Of a stretch of DNA of 64,000 nt, positions 1 to 13,200 are shown piece after piece. Made by a program: the position numbers and the translations under genes. The notes beneath the pieces were generated by a model. The model saw only the letters and a program-made list of their open reading frames with translations, was not told the DNA's origin and did no database searches. The stretch is from assembly GCA_963924555.1 (NCBI GenBank), contig OZ004595.1:806001-870000 (forward strand). Direction: 5' to 3'. The stretch comes from Crambe crambe. Its lineage: Eukaryota > Porifera > Demospongiae > Poecilosclerida > Crambeidae. The stretch's first letter is position 1, and each line of letters opens with the position of its first letter.

Positions 1-2268
1 CATGCATCTCGTCGTTCCAATAATGGATCAGGTTCTCATTCGACCAGTTCTGCTGATGCAAGCTACTCTACAGCTAGAACTACCGTCCTTCAGCTGATAG
101 GTCGTTCCAAGGAAGGTAAATTGCTGAAGATGACTTGGATCTCTCTGATAGATAGTGGAGGGCAGCCTCAGTTCCACGAGCTTCTTACAGCATTCATCAG
201 AAACACCACTTTAGGTATCTTTGTCTTCAGACTCTCAGATCGGCTGGACGATAAGCCACGGATTGAATACTACAAAGGTGGAAAGCCACTGGGTGAGCCT
301 TATCCTTTCCCCATGAGCCACAAGGAGATCTTCCAACACTGTATCCAGACCATTTCTTCCCTCCCTTCCACTTCTCCTCCGAAGGATCAGGCCCCAACTT
401 TCCCGAAGATTCTCGTCTTGGGAACTCATCGAGACAAAGAGAGCAAGTGTTCCGAAACACGTGATGAAAAAGAGAAGATTCTCAGGGATATCTTGCACAA
501 AGGACCAAAACCTGACTCAGCCATCTCAGAAGACTTACTTTATTACGGAAATAAGTGCATCTTTCCTTTGAATGCTAAATCACCCGAGAAGCAGGACGAG
601 GAGATCATCGGTGATATTCGAGAAAAAATAGTGCATCTTGCACCTCAACCCCAATCCATCCCACTGCAGTATTACGCACTCGAACTGGAACTTGAAAAAA
701 AAGAAGAGAGTGTGATTAGCTTCAAAGAATGTTTGGACATTGCCAAGCATTCCCTGCTTTTCGAAGAGACTGCAGCCAAAGCTGCCATCCATCATCTCGA
801 TAGCCTCAACCTCATCCAGTACTTCCCAGAGTGTGCCGAAGAGGTCATATTCTGTGACCCCAACATCCTCCTCAACAAGGTGAACGCGCTGATAGAGAAA
901 AGCTACAGCTTGAGAGGTTTTACCCCTACAAAACCCGAGGTACTTGTAGGAGGAGATTGGGGTAAATTCCACATGCGTGGCAGGGTGACCTTACCCATGC
1001 TGAAAGAGTTTCCCGAAGGCTTCGTGCAAAATCTTTACGATCATCGCACTTTGGCCACGATCTTTGAAGACCTGCTCATCTTGACTCGTTTTGAGCATGA
1101 TGATAGCTTTTTTATGCCTGCCCTGCTCGATGTTAAAGATCTGAAGCTCATCCAGCGACCGACCAAGACGTGCCTGATCATAGCATTCTCCTCTGGGTAT
1201 GCCCCCTTGGGACTTTTTTCTTCCTCCATCGCCTTTCTGACTTCAAGCAATAATCGATGGCCTTCTCCATGGATGTTCTTGTTCGAAAAAGGTCAACTCT
1301 TCCGAAATGTGATCAGCTTTGAAGTGAATGCAGTAAAGGTCACTCTTATTGACTCCTCAGCTCATTTTGAGGTTCACGTAGAGCTGCAGGAAGACATGCA
1401 AGAAGACCCATCTATGATGCCCGAAGTTTGCAGAATCGTACGACAAGGGATCAAGGAGGCCATCAAGCAATCGATGAAGAAACGCCACATCTGTAGTGCA
1501 TCGTACAATGAGAGTTTCTTCTGCCCGTGTGACTCGTATGCTACCTACCACTTGGCCAGTGTGAAAGAAGTCTTTGGGAAGTATCGCAGGTGTTGTGACG
1601 TTCACACTGGGAAGGGTGGAGCTTTGGAAGAACATCACTACCAGTGGCTGGGAATAGAACCCTCTACACCATCAAAAGGTAGGAATAACAATTTTTATCA
1701 TTGGTTTGTGCCAATGGCCTAATGTAATTATGTTCTTTATAGCCACTTCTGGTTCTCTTGGGATGGCTGCTCTTCCTGCAGCTAGTGAGTACTTGAAAGA
1801 CATGAACAGAGAAGAAGTGATCAGACTGGGGCTAGCTCTTGGATTGTTATACAGTAGACTTGAAGGGATGAAAATGTTTCCTGAAGATGTCATAGCTGCA
1901 TGGTTGAGGGGAGACGACGAATGTGGTTTTCCCAGCTGGACTAGTCTGGCCACAGCTCTTGAAAGAACTGGTCACACAGTTATTGCCTCCAAAGTCAGGA
2001 AAGGTGACGTGAGCACAGACAAAATTACTAACACTTGATAAATTTATTTTGCAGAAAAACTCCTCACTACTCCTTCACCTCCAAGGCCTACACCAGCAGG
2101 TGAGCAATTTTTCAGTGTGTGTATTATCATACTGGTATATGGTACTCTTATGCAGGTCCTTCTGTCAACCCTTTACCTGATGAGGTAGACAGCAATTCTC
2201 CTGATGCTGGCCGTAAAAGGTCCCACCAAACTTCTCCAAAAACATATAAAATTGGTCGATATTCATGA
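1..2268 (+). CDS. Gene A: Roc-COR GTPase with Death domain, 5'-truncated by the window edge
   Basis: Four exons are visible: 1-1678, 1743-2003, 2055-2099 and 2156-2268. All internal junctions are phase 1, and the model ends at TGA 2266-2268. The first exon is already inside the GTPase at base 1 and keeps G3 (DSGGQP) and G4 (GTHRDKE), but the P-loop lies upstream of the window. The COR-like region follows, with a winged-helix stretch (AAIHHLDSLNLIQYFPE) and a Cys-rich end (FFCPCDS). The second exon is a Death domain (DD2 type) with the WTSLATALERTGH helix. The third is a Pro-rich linker and the last a short polar tail. Roc-COR proteins are GTP-dependent dimerising switches, and Death domains recruit partners by homotypic contact. 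No transmembrane exon is seen. It is closest to E in the big exon, so recent duplication or conversion is likely. Confidence 0.85.
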
Positions 2269-3820
2269 TCATCACAATTATCACTTGCACACTATCACTT
2301 TACTTCTCTATTTCTACCACCATTACACATTTAAAAATTCATTAAAAAATTCAAAATCATGTACATGACATTAATGAGAAGAGAAGATAAGGTACAGAGG
2401 TCTACTGCTTGACTGTGCCATCAGATTTCAGCCCTAAGCTCCTAGCATTAGCAATTTAGCATCTCATTATAGCTAATTGAAGACAGAGAACAGTCTCCAG
2501 TGACAACATCAAAGAGCTTAGTCTGTTGTCCAACATTCCAAGCTATCCAGCAATGGAGAATTGATACCTAAGGAGAAGAGATAAAAGTCAAAATGGAGGA
2601 AGGATACTTATACTCTGTTTAACCCTTTCAAGTATCTTTAATTAAAGTCTGTGTCAGGGAAGGGTACACTCAGGAGTGTGTGTTCCCTTCCCTGACAGCA
2701 AAGGAATACACATTCCTGTCTTGCTGAGCCCCACCCCTTTCTCTACAGAAAGGGTCTGGTCCACTGCAATACTAGCTTTCGTCCTGTCACCCCCAAGAAT
2801 CATGTGGGGTTGTTAATAGCTTATCAGAGGCTACTTGCTAATAGCAGCCATGATACCACCATTATAGATGAAAGATGGTGCTCCCTTGCACTTATTGTGG
2901 TACTCGTAAGCAAGGCATCAAAAGGAACTTATTATTATGAAATACAAACTCATGGAAATAAAAGTTACTAAGCGATCCTATTAAAATAATTTCACCTGAA
3001 AGATGAAGATGGACTAGTAGCTAACTTCTCTCAAAGATGCTGATCTCACGAGTTTTGCCAAAGAGGCATTAGAGACAGGATCCATCCCACAAACTATCCT
3101 TGATTTGTTCATATCCTGCTCACTCAAGATCAGGTACTTTTTATGTATGTGTACGAGATGGTATTCATTATGAGAAATGGCTAAACTTACTTTCTCAATT
3201 TATTTCGAACTACCTCACATAAGGAATCAAATAAAACCAATACGAAGAAACAGGCAAAAGGTTTGACATCTCCAGTTCCTTCTAACTGGAAACTATAAGG
3301 TAAAATCATGTTTATCATACAGGAACGTGGTTTTGTGGTAGAATTGTTATGTGAGGTCAAATGAAATATGCTGTACACATGCATGAATTTGATACTGTGG
3401 AGATCATGTAGCTAGCTAACAACACTCCATCTTGTACATCATAATCACCTTGCAAATTCTATACTCACAGTAATCTATCAGCTATGTCGCTACTGTAGCT
3501 TGTTTACAAGCTTGTACAGCAGGACAATTAATTGTTTTATTTTCATTGTTGAATTTACTGTTGCATGTTTTTGACTTTTATTATTATCACAGTTTTGACA
3601 TGTTTGACTTAGCTAAATCAACGCCATGAGTGACTCAAGGCATGGATGACTTAATTCAATGCCATGAGTAACTCAAAGCATTTATGTAGGCTGTAAATTA
3701 TCTTACCTGGATCTCAATCACATGATCCTAACGCTCCTTAAAATCTGCCACGCCCTTATTTTGTTCTTGAACAATCTTCTTTTTCATAGCTATATCGTAT
3801 CTCTTAGCGGCTGTTGTGGT
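2269..3820. other. A-B spacer with decayed copies of the repeat unit
   Basis: No supported coding exon. Around 2375-2440 it resembles the region downstream of gene C (27420-27480). Around 2525-2660 it resembles the block at 17285-17400 (shared words such as ATTGATACCTA and GGAGGAAGGAT), which belongs to the minus-strand gene region in other spacers. This looks like a worn-down, shortened spacer. From ~2700 to 3780 I see only low-complexity, A/T-rich sequence with no convincing ORF. Confidence 0.5.
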
Positions 3821-6800
3821 ATGGCAGAGGGAACATCTAAACAGGTGAGCTGTAATGCATGCTCATCAGTAGGTTTAGAAATCCAGATGAAGAACTTGTA
3901 CACTACACGCATAGATGCCATTTATAAGGCTATGGCGCCTAAAATATTGGGGAGGACAGCTGCATTGGTCGGCTAATTCGCCTCAAAACTGCAGCTGTTT
4001 GTTTGTTGTGTACAGCCTGTCCTGCTATTTATCAGTTGGCCAATTTATCTTTCTAGTAGAGATAGCAGTTAGCTAGGTCTGCAAGTTCTTTTAGACTTGA
4101 CTGGTAGATAGTGTTACTGCTAGTTTATAGTTTGACTATCTAGATGTTTCCTCCCAATACAGGAACTCGAGGAAGAGCTTAAGACAGCATTGTGGGTAAG
4201 TTATCATGAAAGTAGCTGCTGTGATGTTGTGTTGGTCCAGTGCCCTCTGGTCAGTCACTGCAAAGCACCTTAGGCCTGTCACGAATAATTTGGACCCCTC
4301 AATTTTGGACCCCCAGGTCCATATTTTACATAGTGAAAGGACCCCCCAGTCCAAATACTATGCAGCCATTTGTCCACCTGGTCCAAATACTTCAAATACA
4401 GCTGAAGTATAAGGACCCCACTTGAAGTAATTGGACCTTATTATTAATCAGGGGTCCATAAAATATGGACCCCCTCAAAGTAACTATTATAATAAAAGTA
4501 ATTTTTTAAATGTCAGTTAGTATATCATGACTTGCACTTCTTGCACATCCACAAGACACTACGGTTAAGAGCTGCTTCGGGAGGAACTTTGACACACATG
4601 TCAAGATGGAACCATTCTTTGCAATCTGAGCATTCGATCATTTTCCCAAACTTTGGGAGCCGACAGAAACAATATAAAGAAAATTTTTGTGTGTTTTTCA
4701 CCCGAGTTAAAGCCCTACGAGTCTTATCATATGGAAACATCACCATCTTTTTATCTGAAAAACATTTAAGCAAATGAGGACGCGCATTTCATCTTGTATG
4801 AAATGGTAACCTTCAGGCTGATGGCCAAGGGCTAAAGCAGTTGCAAAAGCAATTGCAAACATGCCGCAATTCGATTGTCCATACTGCATCTGAATATTGA
4901 TAAATTGTAGGTCAACTTCTTTTTCTTCTGAAGAGAGCAAGCAAGCAATCTGCTTCTCAACGAAAGTACTGACTGTTGGATATGCACTATCATATACATA
5001 TACAGTAGGATGTACAGTGCCTATTGTTGACACAAGAAGCCAGTGACCATTGCCAGTGTTCAATATTTGTAAGAACTCAGAGGTTTGAACTGAAAAAGAT
5101 AATGTAAGTCCACAGCAGACTTTTTGAAGGCCACTGACAGGACATATATCTTTAATAAGGGTTTGTGCTGCATCAATGATGCTGTCAGTCACCCAACTTT
5201 CATTATTCATAAGAATATTCTTATCTGACATGTAAAGATTGAGCTCCGGTATCCATTTCTGTGGAGGAGGGTGTTTTGGCTGATAGTCTTCAACCACAAT
5301 TGGATTAGTAACAGGATGCTTGGAAAAAATTGCTTGCCTCCTAGTTGACCGTTTCTCTAACATCAACCTTCTAATACAAGTCTTTTTTGGCATGGGGCTA
5401 TGATCAAAAGATAATTCAGAAGGTCTTGATTTAATAGGTCGACCAGGTACAGAATTGAGCTGTTCAGATCCAATTTGATGTGAAGGCAGAGCTTTTGAAC
5501 TGCTTGAAATTGGACGAGTTATGATTGGAGATGGGGGTACTTCAAGTGTAATAGGAAAAAAGAATGAAAAATCACTGGATTTACGCTTTGGTGTACTGGC
5601 GACAAATCTTGAACAATTTACAGCACCCATGTAATCCTGGTCTTCAGAGACATCATCATTAAATTCATTAACAGGAATCTGCATGCATGGTGATGATAAT
5701 AGTAGAGCCAAAAACAAATATTGAGCCACAATACTAACCTTGGGTGAGCTCATTTCCAATTCACTTAAATTCAATGGAGTGATAGAAAAATTGAACTTGT
5801 GACCATTCCCATACTAATATACACATGCCATAGAAATTAATTGAAGTAACTGGTTTAATTATGCCAATTACCTTAAGGCTATCTTCTTCTTGTGATACAC
5901 TGTTACTAGAAGACTATACATATAATATACATGCATGTTTCATTACACTGTATTCATTATAGTCTAAAATATACCAAGGGGCTTAGAGTCCGATTCCTTT
6001 GTAATGGCTTATCATCTTCTGAATCTGGAGCTATGTACTTTTTGAGATGAAAACCATTAACTCGTGATACGATCTGTAAAGAAACCACTAAAATTAACAA
6101 AGTATAAAAATAATAAAGAGCCAAAATAACCTTGCCAGTAACATTTTCTTTTAACCTGAAGAGACCTTTTCCCAGTGATGCCAAAATTGTATATGGTCCT
6201 ACCCAACGATTATCCAGTTTTCCTCCCTTCCTTTTTTTTCTAAGAAAATCTTTTTTAAGAACAAGAGATCCAACTTTAAAACATGTGGCAGCTCCATTAG
6301 CATGTTTTGCATCATAAAGCTTCTTTTGTTTCGTCTGGGCTTTCAATATATTTGTTTTAATAATACTTTCCATACCACACCTTTCACACGCTACATCTTC
6401 ATCATCTGGATCACACTTTTTTTCAAACTCCTTTACTCTTTCATCTGGATCTTGTATACCAGTATTGATATCAATAGGTAACCTTGCAGTGCGACCAAAC
6501 ATAGCCTTGAATGGGGTATACTTGGTAGATTCCTAGTATCATACACAATCATATCACCACACCATTAGCTTAGCTACTTTCTTTATTGACACACCTGAAC
6601 TGCAGTTATAACTGTACATTACAGCTCCTAGATTTTCATCCCAAGATCGACGGTTTTCATGAGCAAATTTGGCAAGTGAATTACATAATGTCTGATTGTA
6701 ACGCTCATCCAGGCCATTAGCTTGTGGATGATAAGGCGTTGTCAATCTGTGGTCAATGTTAAAGGTTTCCATCAATTCTGTATCTAGACGATTATGAAAT

Positions 6801-7173
6801 TCCTTCCCTTGATCAGTTATTACAGATGGCAGTCCCATTACATAAAATAACTATAAAATTATAAGAAAATATTTAATATCAAGTGTATTAAGCCACTACT
6901 GCTTACCTCTCGTAGAGCACTGACGACATTAATAGCGGCTTTTGTAGGTAGAGCTTTTGCCCATCCAAATTTTGTGAAATAATCCGAAATGGTAAGTATA
7001 TACCTATTACCTGAAGATGATGGTGGAGAAATAGGTCCAATGAAATCCATTCCCACATGGAACCATGGCGATTTAACTGGAACAGGATGGAGTTCAGGCC
7101 TGACTCTTTCGATTTTCTTATTCATTGATTGGCAAACGTGACAATGCTCAACCTAGAATGCACATTTTATCTC

Positions 7174-7267
<94 letters not shown>

Positions 7268-10200
7268 TTTAAGGGCTGAAAGGAGGAAGAGGAATGAAAC
7301 TTACCAATTCCACTACATTTTGATACAGTCCTTTCCAGTAAAATCTCTCAGCAACCCTACGCCATGTTTTGGTTATGCCAAAGTGACCTGATGTGGGATC
7401 AAAGTGACATGAGTTCAAGATTCGCTTTTTATCTTTAACTCCTGTTATAACTTTCACCTACATGATGCATAGTAATAAAACAAGAATGCATGAAGTGTAT
7501 AAAGTTGGTCGGGAGGAGGGGGAGCAAGCAACTTATTATGGAGTGAGCAGTATAATGAGTAGCTAATTTTACCAACTTAGAGTGTCACTTTTTCTTCTTA
7601 GATAACTTACAGTGCCACCTTTTCTTCTTAGATACACCTCTCCCTTTTCGACAATTAGATTTTTGGCCCTTTTACGAACTGCTCGCTTTTTGTCTTTAGA
7701 AAGACCATCCTTGTAACAACCTCTGACAGCATACTCAATAGCAAGATCCAAAATATCATCTTTCGACTCATCCATTTCTTTGTTTCTGGCAGCTGCAGCT
7801 GGAGGTCCAAGTACTTCGTTGGCGGAACCGGCACTTCACGCATGCGCTAAAAAATTCGAACCGGGGGGTACTACGGCTATGGGGGACTATCCACTGCGTG
7901 ACAGGCCCATAGAAACAGTCTGTCAAAGATGAGGGGTGCTCGTATGCAGGGACAGGTTGCTTATTGGAATGCTGGACTACTCAACCTTAAAGCAGTTACC
8001 TCCAGCATGTGGGCCCCAATGTTTCGTACCGATTGTCAACACACCTCAGCTTGTGTGCCTACTAGACCCCTGTCCATTTTTATAGGCCAAATGCTGACTC
8101 GGCATAATTCCTAGTGCCCCTCTGCCGAGGGAAGTGGGTGGAGTCTTGTGACTCACAGACCCCAGGACAATATTGAGCACACTTTTTAATGAACATTCTC
8201 CACGTTTGGAGTGTGCAGCTCAAACACCTTGCATGCTAGACCCCTGCTCAATTTTTTACAAGCCGTTACCAACCCATTCAAGTGTGCCGGGGGAAATGGG
8301 CGGGGTCTAGTGACTCATGGACCCCATGACCTTATAGAGCATGGTGTGCTCTACAGGTTCTCCAAGTTTGGAGGCCGTAGCTCGCATGCTGTGGGTGTGG
8401 TGATTTTTTTTTGTGGTGCATGATGGCTGTCTTTGTGTGTTGGTTGTATGGTTGTCTCACCTTCTCTCTCTCACTCCTCACAGTTCAAGGCATTCTATCA
8501 GAGTAGGATAGAGTACAATGAACAGGTGAGTGATGAGTGTAGCAGTGGTGTGATGAGGGCGTGGCATGTGGCCCAGTCCATACCTGGTGTGTATTCCATG
8601 TGTGCAGGAATTGTCTGCTGCTCAGAAGGAGCTCAGTCAGCCTTCCCTGAGTGAAGCAAGGCAGTCTGAGCTTGAGAAGAGGGTGAAGGGTTATGAGGGA
8701 TTGATCCAGAAATGGAAAAAGCTTCTCCTTGGTAGAGAAGAAGCTATAAAGAAGCTACAAGATGCCCTGGGGCAACTTACTTGTAAGTATAAAGATTTAG
8801 CACTAATTAGATGATGTAATGATACATTATACAAGTTAAGTAATAGCCCAGAGCTATAAAATAGTGTGCGCTCAGCTGGGAGGTGTAATTAGTAATTAAT
8901 AGTAACATGTAAGAATTAATTAGTGACTAATTAAAAGTAGGTGAAATTAATAAATGTTTGAGTGGCCATAACTTTTGAAGGGAAAGTGCTATAGTCTTGA
9001 AATAAGAACCATTCTGCTCAGAAAATTCTACTCTTTCTTTGTGTCACTACTAGCATTACCTAAGAGAGTGTTAGGGAGGTGGTAATCCATTTTGGCATGT
9101 ATTTTATGACCTTATTATAATTTTATCAGCAGAATGTGACTGTTGTGATGTCTTGTAACACTTATTATAAACTGTTATGTAAATAATGTTCTTTTTCCCT
9201 CTTCAGCTGCTTCCCAGAAGCCTGACTCTTCTTCCCAGAAAGAAACACAGAGTGAGTATTGTCCACAATAAGTGGTCCCATTGACAGCAATGTACACATA
9301 CAATGGTGTGCTTTAATTGAGGTTCTTGGCCAATTAAATAAAATATTACCATTACACCAGCATTACCCAGAGCTATATAAAATAGTGCTAATTTTACTCT
9401 TTCTTTGTGTCACTACTAAAGTATCAGGGAGGACCGGGTGATATCCATTTTGACATGTGATATAATATGACTAATGGAATTGAATGTGACATTGTTAGAG
9501 TACTAAAGTATCATTATTATTTCCCCTCTATAATAGATACCTCCTCTAGTCCTGTCTCTACTCAAAATGAACCTCTGACTGGATTTGGTGAGTTATACTG
9601 GAATGTGGCATCTCAAGTACAATAACCTCCATACAATTTCCTTTTCAATCTTTATGACTCAGTTTCCAATGAGATGCTGCAACATGAGAATGCTTGTTCT
9701 AAGGTTATTGCAGAGAAAATCTGTGTGGATATCGACATAATAAGGATGGTTTACTCTGGCCTTCCTCGATCAGGGAAGACGTGCAGTCGACGTCGTTTGA
9801 TGGGAGAGATCTTGAATATCTTGATGGCCATGGAGAAGGAACAGCCAAGCACAGGAGTGGTGGAGGAGGGAGGCCATGTTGTCATCAGGAATCTCCATTC
9901 TGATGTTGGAACAATTGTGTCCCGGAGATGGTCGGTACTTAAGGATGTGTTAGAGGAAGCTGGTATATATAGCCGGTTATTCTATGAAACTGTCAAGAGT
10001 GGCACAACATTGGCAGTTGGCAGAGATACAGCTTCGCAGTCTTCTGTATCTGATGCTGATACGAGAAAGCAGAGGGTAGAGGACATGGAAGAGATTCTCT
10101 CTCTTTTCCGAGAAGCCATGCGTAATGAAGAGTGGGGCAAAGTAGAGTACCTATTGGACGACACAATCCTTTTGATAAATACTGACACTGGTGGTCATGC

Positions 10201-13200
10201 AGAATTTTTGGAAATGCATGCTGCCCTCGTCATGGGTCCTTCCCTTTACCTTCTCTTCAGCCGACTGACCGACCAACTGGATAGCCTCTTTAAAGTGTAT
10301 TATACCAATGAAGAAGGTGTGTCTACTGACCCAGAAGATTCTACATTGACCATGGAAGACGTTTTATTTCAATCTCTCTCCAGCATCGAATGCTTTAGTG
10401 AGCGTTCACTGGATAGTCATGATGGACTCCCAGTAAAGCGTCGTGAGTTCTCGGGTCACTTCAAGTCAAAAGCTGTCTTTGTGGGAACACATCGAGACAA
10501 GGTGAATGACGAAGAGTTCAAGGAGAAAGATGGACTCCTTCAGAAGAGAATCAAAAATACAAGTTTTTATAAGAACGAGATTATCGAGTTTGTCTCAGAG
10601 GACCAGCTGATATTGGCAGTCAATAATTATGATGGTGGCCAAGAAGAGATAGAGGAGATCAGAAAAGTCCTGGAGAGAATAATCAAAAAGAGCTTCAGTA
10701 AAATAACCATTCCAGCTGCCTGGTTAATGTTGAGTCTCTATGTACGGAAATTGAATTTGCGTGTGACGAGTTTAGTGGAATGTGAAGAGCTGGGAGGGAA
10801 GCTCGGAATCAGTCCCAGTGAGCTGCAAGAAGCATTGTGGTTCCTGCACCATTGTGTGGGCCTCATTTTGTATTATCCCGAGTTAGACTCATTCAAAGAT
10901 ACAGTCATCTGTGATGTGCAAGTCCTGTTTGATAGCGTAACAAACCTTGTCAAGAAGACGTTCACTTTTGAGAAAGTTGGGAAGAGAGTGGCAGAAAAAT
11001 TCAAAGAGAAAGCACAGTTCTCACTTAAAGATTTGAAGAGTGCTACATCAAGTTGTGCTGATGCCCTCATTCCACTGGAGAAATTGGTGGAGCTTCTTGA
11101 ATACCTCAACATATTGGCACGCTTCACTCCCACATCTCCTACAGGAGCTAGTTCCACTCAAGAGGAGGTGTACTTCATGCCCAGTATCCTCAAGAGTGCC
11201 AGAGCCAGTGAATTGACAGTCGAGACCTCCAATGAAGACCCAGCCCCCTTACTGCTACGCTATGATTGTGGCTATGTGCCTCTGGGCATATTTTCTTACA
11301 TGATTGCCAACATTGTTTCTCAGCATTCAAAGGACTGGAGGCTGGTTGAAGGAGCTATTCGAAAAAATAAAGTTGAGTTCCACGTGGGGAAGGACTATGA
11401 CAAAATCACACTCATCTCGCGTCCCTTGTATCTCGAGATTATAATTACACGACGACAACATAGGAAACCAGTAACTCAGACTAAAATGCTCTGCAGTCGT
11501 ATTCGTGGGGTAGTTCAGTCCACCCTGAAGACAGTCACCTCACGTTTGAACTACAAATTCATAATGGATTACAAGTTCGCCTTCAAGTGCCCCATCCACT
11601 CTAGTACAGATCATCTCTGTGTGCTGGCAGAAGAATCTGCACCCTGTATGGAGTGTCTACAAGACCCTCAACAGATAGAACCAGTGGACTTGGAGCCTAA
11701 ACATACCATTTGGTTTGAAGAGGTAAGGAACCAACTGAGTTATTACGTATGTCATTGGATCATTTCCTCTTAATAGAATCTCAATCAAGATGGTGTGCAA
11801 CCTGTTAATGTCAGTGGTAAGTGTACATATATTCAAAGCAGAGAGTAACAGGGTATTTCATCAAGATCAACTACCACCTAATGTAAGAACATCACTGGGA
11901 ATAACCCTTTATACCATCACTGGGAATAACCCTTTATACCATCAAAAAGTAGCAATACAGTCTTTTCAGCTGGTGGCCAAGGTTGGCGAGCCTTTATGGT
12001 CTAACTATCTCTCACCCCTGTATCATCAAATATATTAGAAGAAGAAGAGTCGCAGCTTGACTACCAGTGCTAGCCTTAGTAAACTTATCCATGCAGGCCT
12101 GTAACTGCCTGTTTCAATCCTGGTGTTGTGATGATGATCCATCCCTTGTAGGATCAGTTAAGCTCCCAGATATCGAGTATTTCCACCTCCAACTCATAAA
12201 ATGGATCGACCCAAATGGTGAAGAAGCAAAGCTGAAAATTTACAAAGAGATGTCACCAAAATGGAAGGAAGTTGCTGGAGTGATTGGTCTGAGTAAAACT
12301 GAGATTGACAATATAGCTGCTCCAGGGATGGGACGTGAAATGACTGATTGCATGCGTGATGTCTTTGGGAAGTGGATGGAGAATAGTGATACGCTTCCTA
12401 ACCACACATGCTATCCACTAACTTGGGATGGCTTGTGCAACATTCTACAAGACTCTGACAGTGATACGCTGGTGAAGCGATTGAAAGAAGTTCTAGCTGC
12501 TGAACAAAGCACCTTAAGAAATACCTTCCCTGCTAAACAGTGTAAGTCCTTAACTTTTCTATCATTAGTTCATGCTAGTCAAGAATCGAGAGTAAGAGAA
12601 ATAACACCCCCTCACCTCCTTTCTCACACATGAACGTTCTCTACAGAGTACAAGTACCCATCCTTCATTGCAGTCCACCACAAGTGTAGCAAGTGAGTAC
12701 ATGTGGAAAACCATCACATAGTAATAAGTATGGTGCATTCAACAAACTTTTCTATCGCTATTTCATGCTAGTTTCAAATCATATTGAAGCCTCAGGCATG
12801 GTGGTCTCGGCCTCAACTTTGTCACAAGATGGCCAATCAGATTCACCTATTGCCCCTGATATTCAGACTATAGCACCTTGGTAATAATATCCCTCAATGA
12901 GTGTTGATTAGATCTGTAATCATGGTGTGGGTATCTCATGTGGTTTCACATGACTTTTATAATACCCATCATGGTTTGAAAAGTGCAATGTACCTATGAA
13001 CCACCTTTTCACAGACCCACCTACTCATGCCTATGACACATAATGACAGAAGTTTGGGACAATTGATTAAGCTAATTAAGAATGAGATGATGTCTCCTTT
13101 ATTTCCCTTTTAGCATCAACAAATCCACTGCAAGAACCAACACACTCAAAGGTTTGTGTTTGTAGTGGGTTGATATAAAATGTGGACTACGAGTGTCCAT

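Larger units (their letters stand above)
4277..7903 (-). mobile_element. Ginger1-type DNA transposon (integrase + Ulp1 + PHD), 3627 bp
   Basis: It is inserted in intron 2 of gene B. Gene C at ~22348 gives the empty site (TTAGGCCCATAG). In B the GGCC is duplicated at 4273-4276 and 7904-7907, and the element starts TGTCACG and ends CGTGACA. TGT...ACA ends and a 4-bp duplication fit Ginger/Gypsy-type integrases. Beyond the first 7 bases the ends match only weakly, whereas Ginger1 usually has longer terminal inverted repeats. The left 220 bp is rich in direct and inverted GGACCCC/GGTCC motifs. All coding exons lie on the minus strand, antisense to gene B, and their phases chain together (all phase 0) into one long protein. 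Confidence 0.88.

Noticed and set aside
227..1638. Minus-strand frames opposite the GTPase exon of gene A (and the same in C, D, E)
   Set aside because: Shadows of the long coding exon; codon pattern and splice sites support the plus strand only.
7929..8114. Frame MRGARMQG... repeated at 22377 and 53970
   Set aside because: Ends at different stops in the copies and is intronic; no coding constraint visible.
8211..8423. 70-codon frame in intron 2, also open at 22658 and 54251
   Set aside because: It lies between exons 2 and 3, the introns are near-identical by duplication, and D lacks it; openness is explained by recent copying. No start context, splice logic or recognisable domain.
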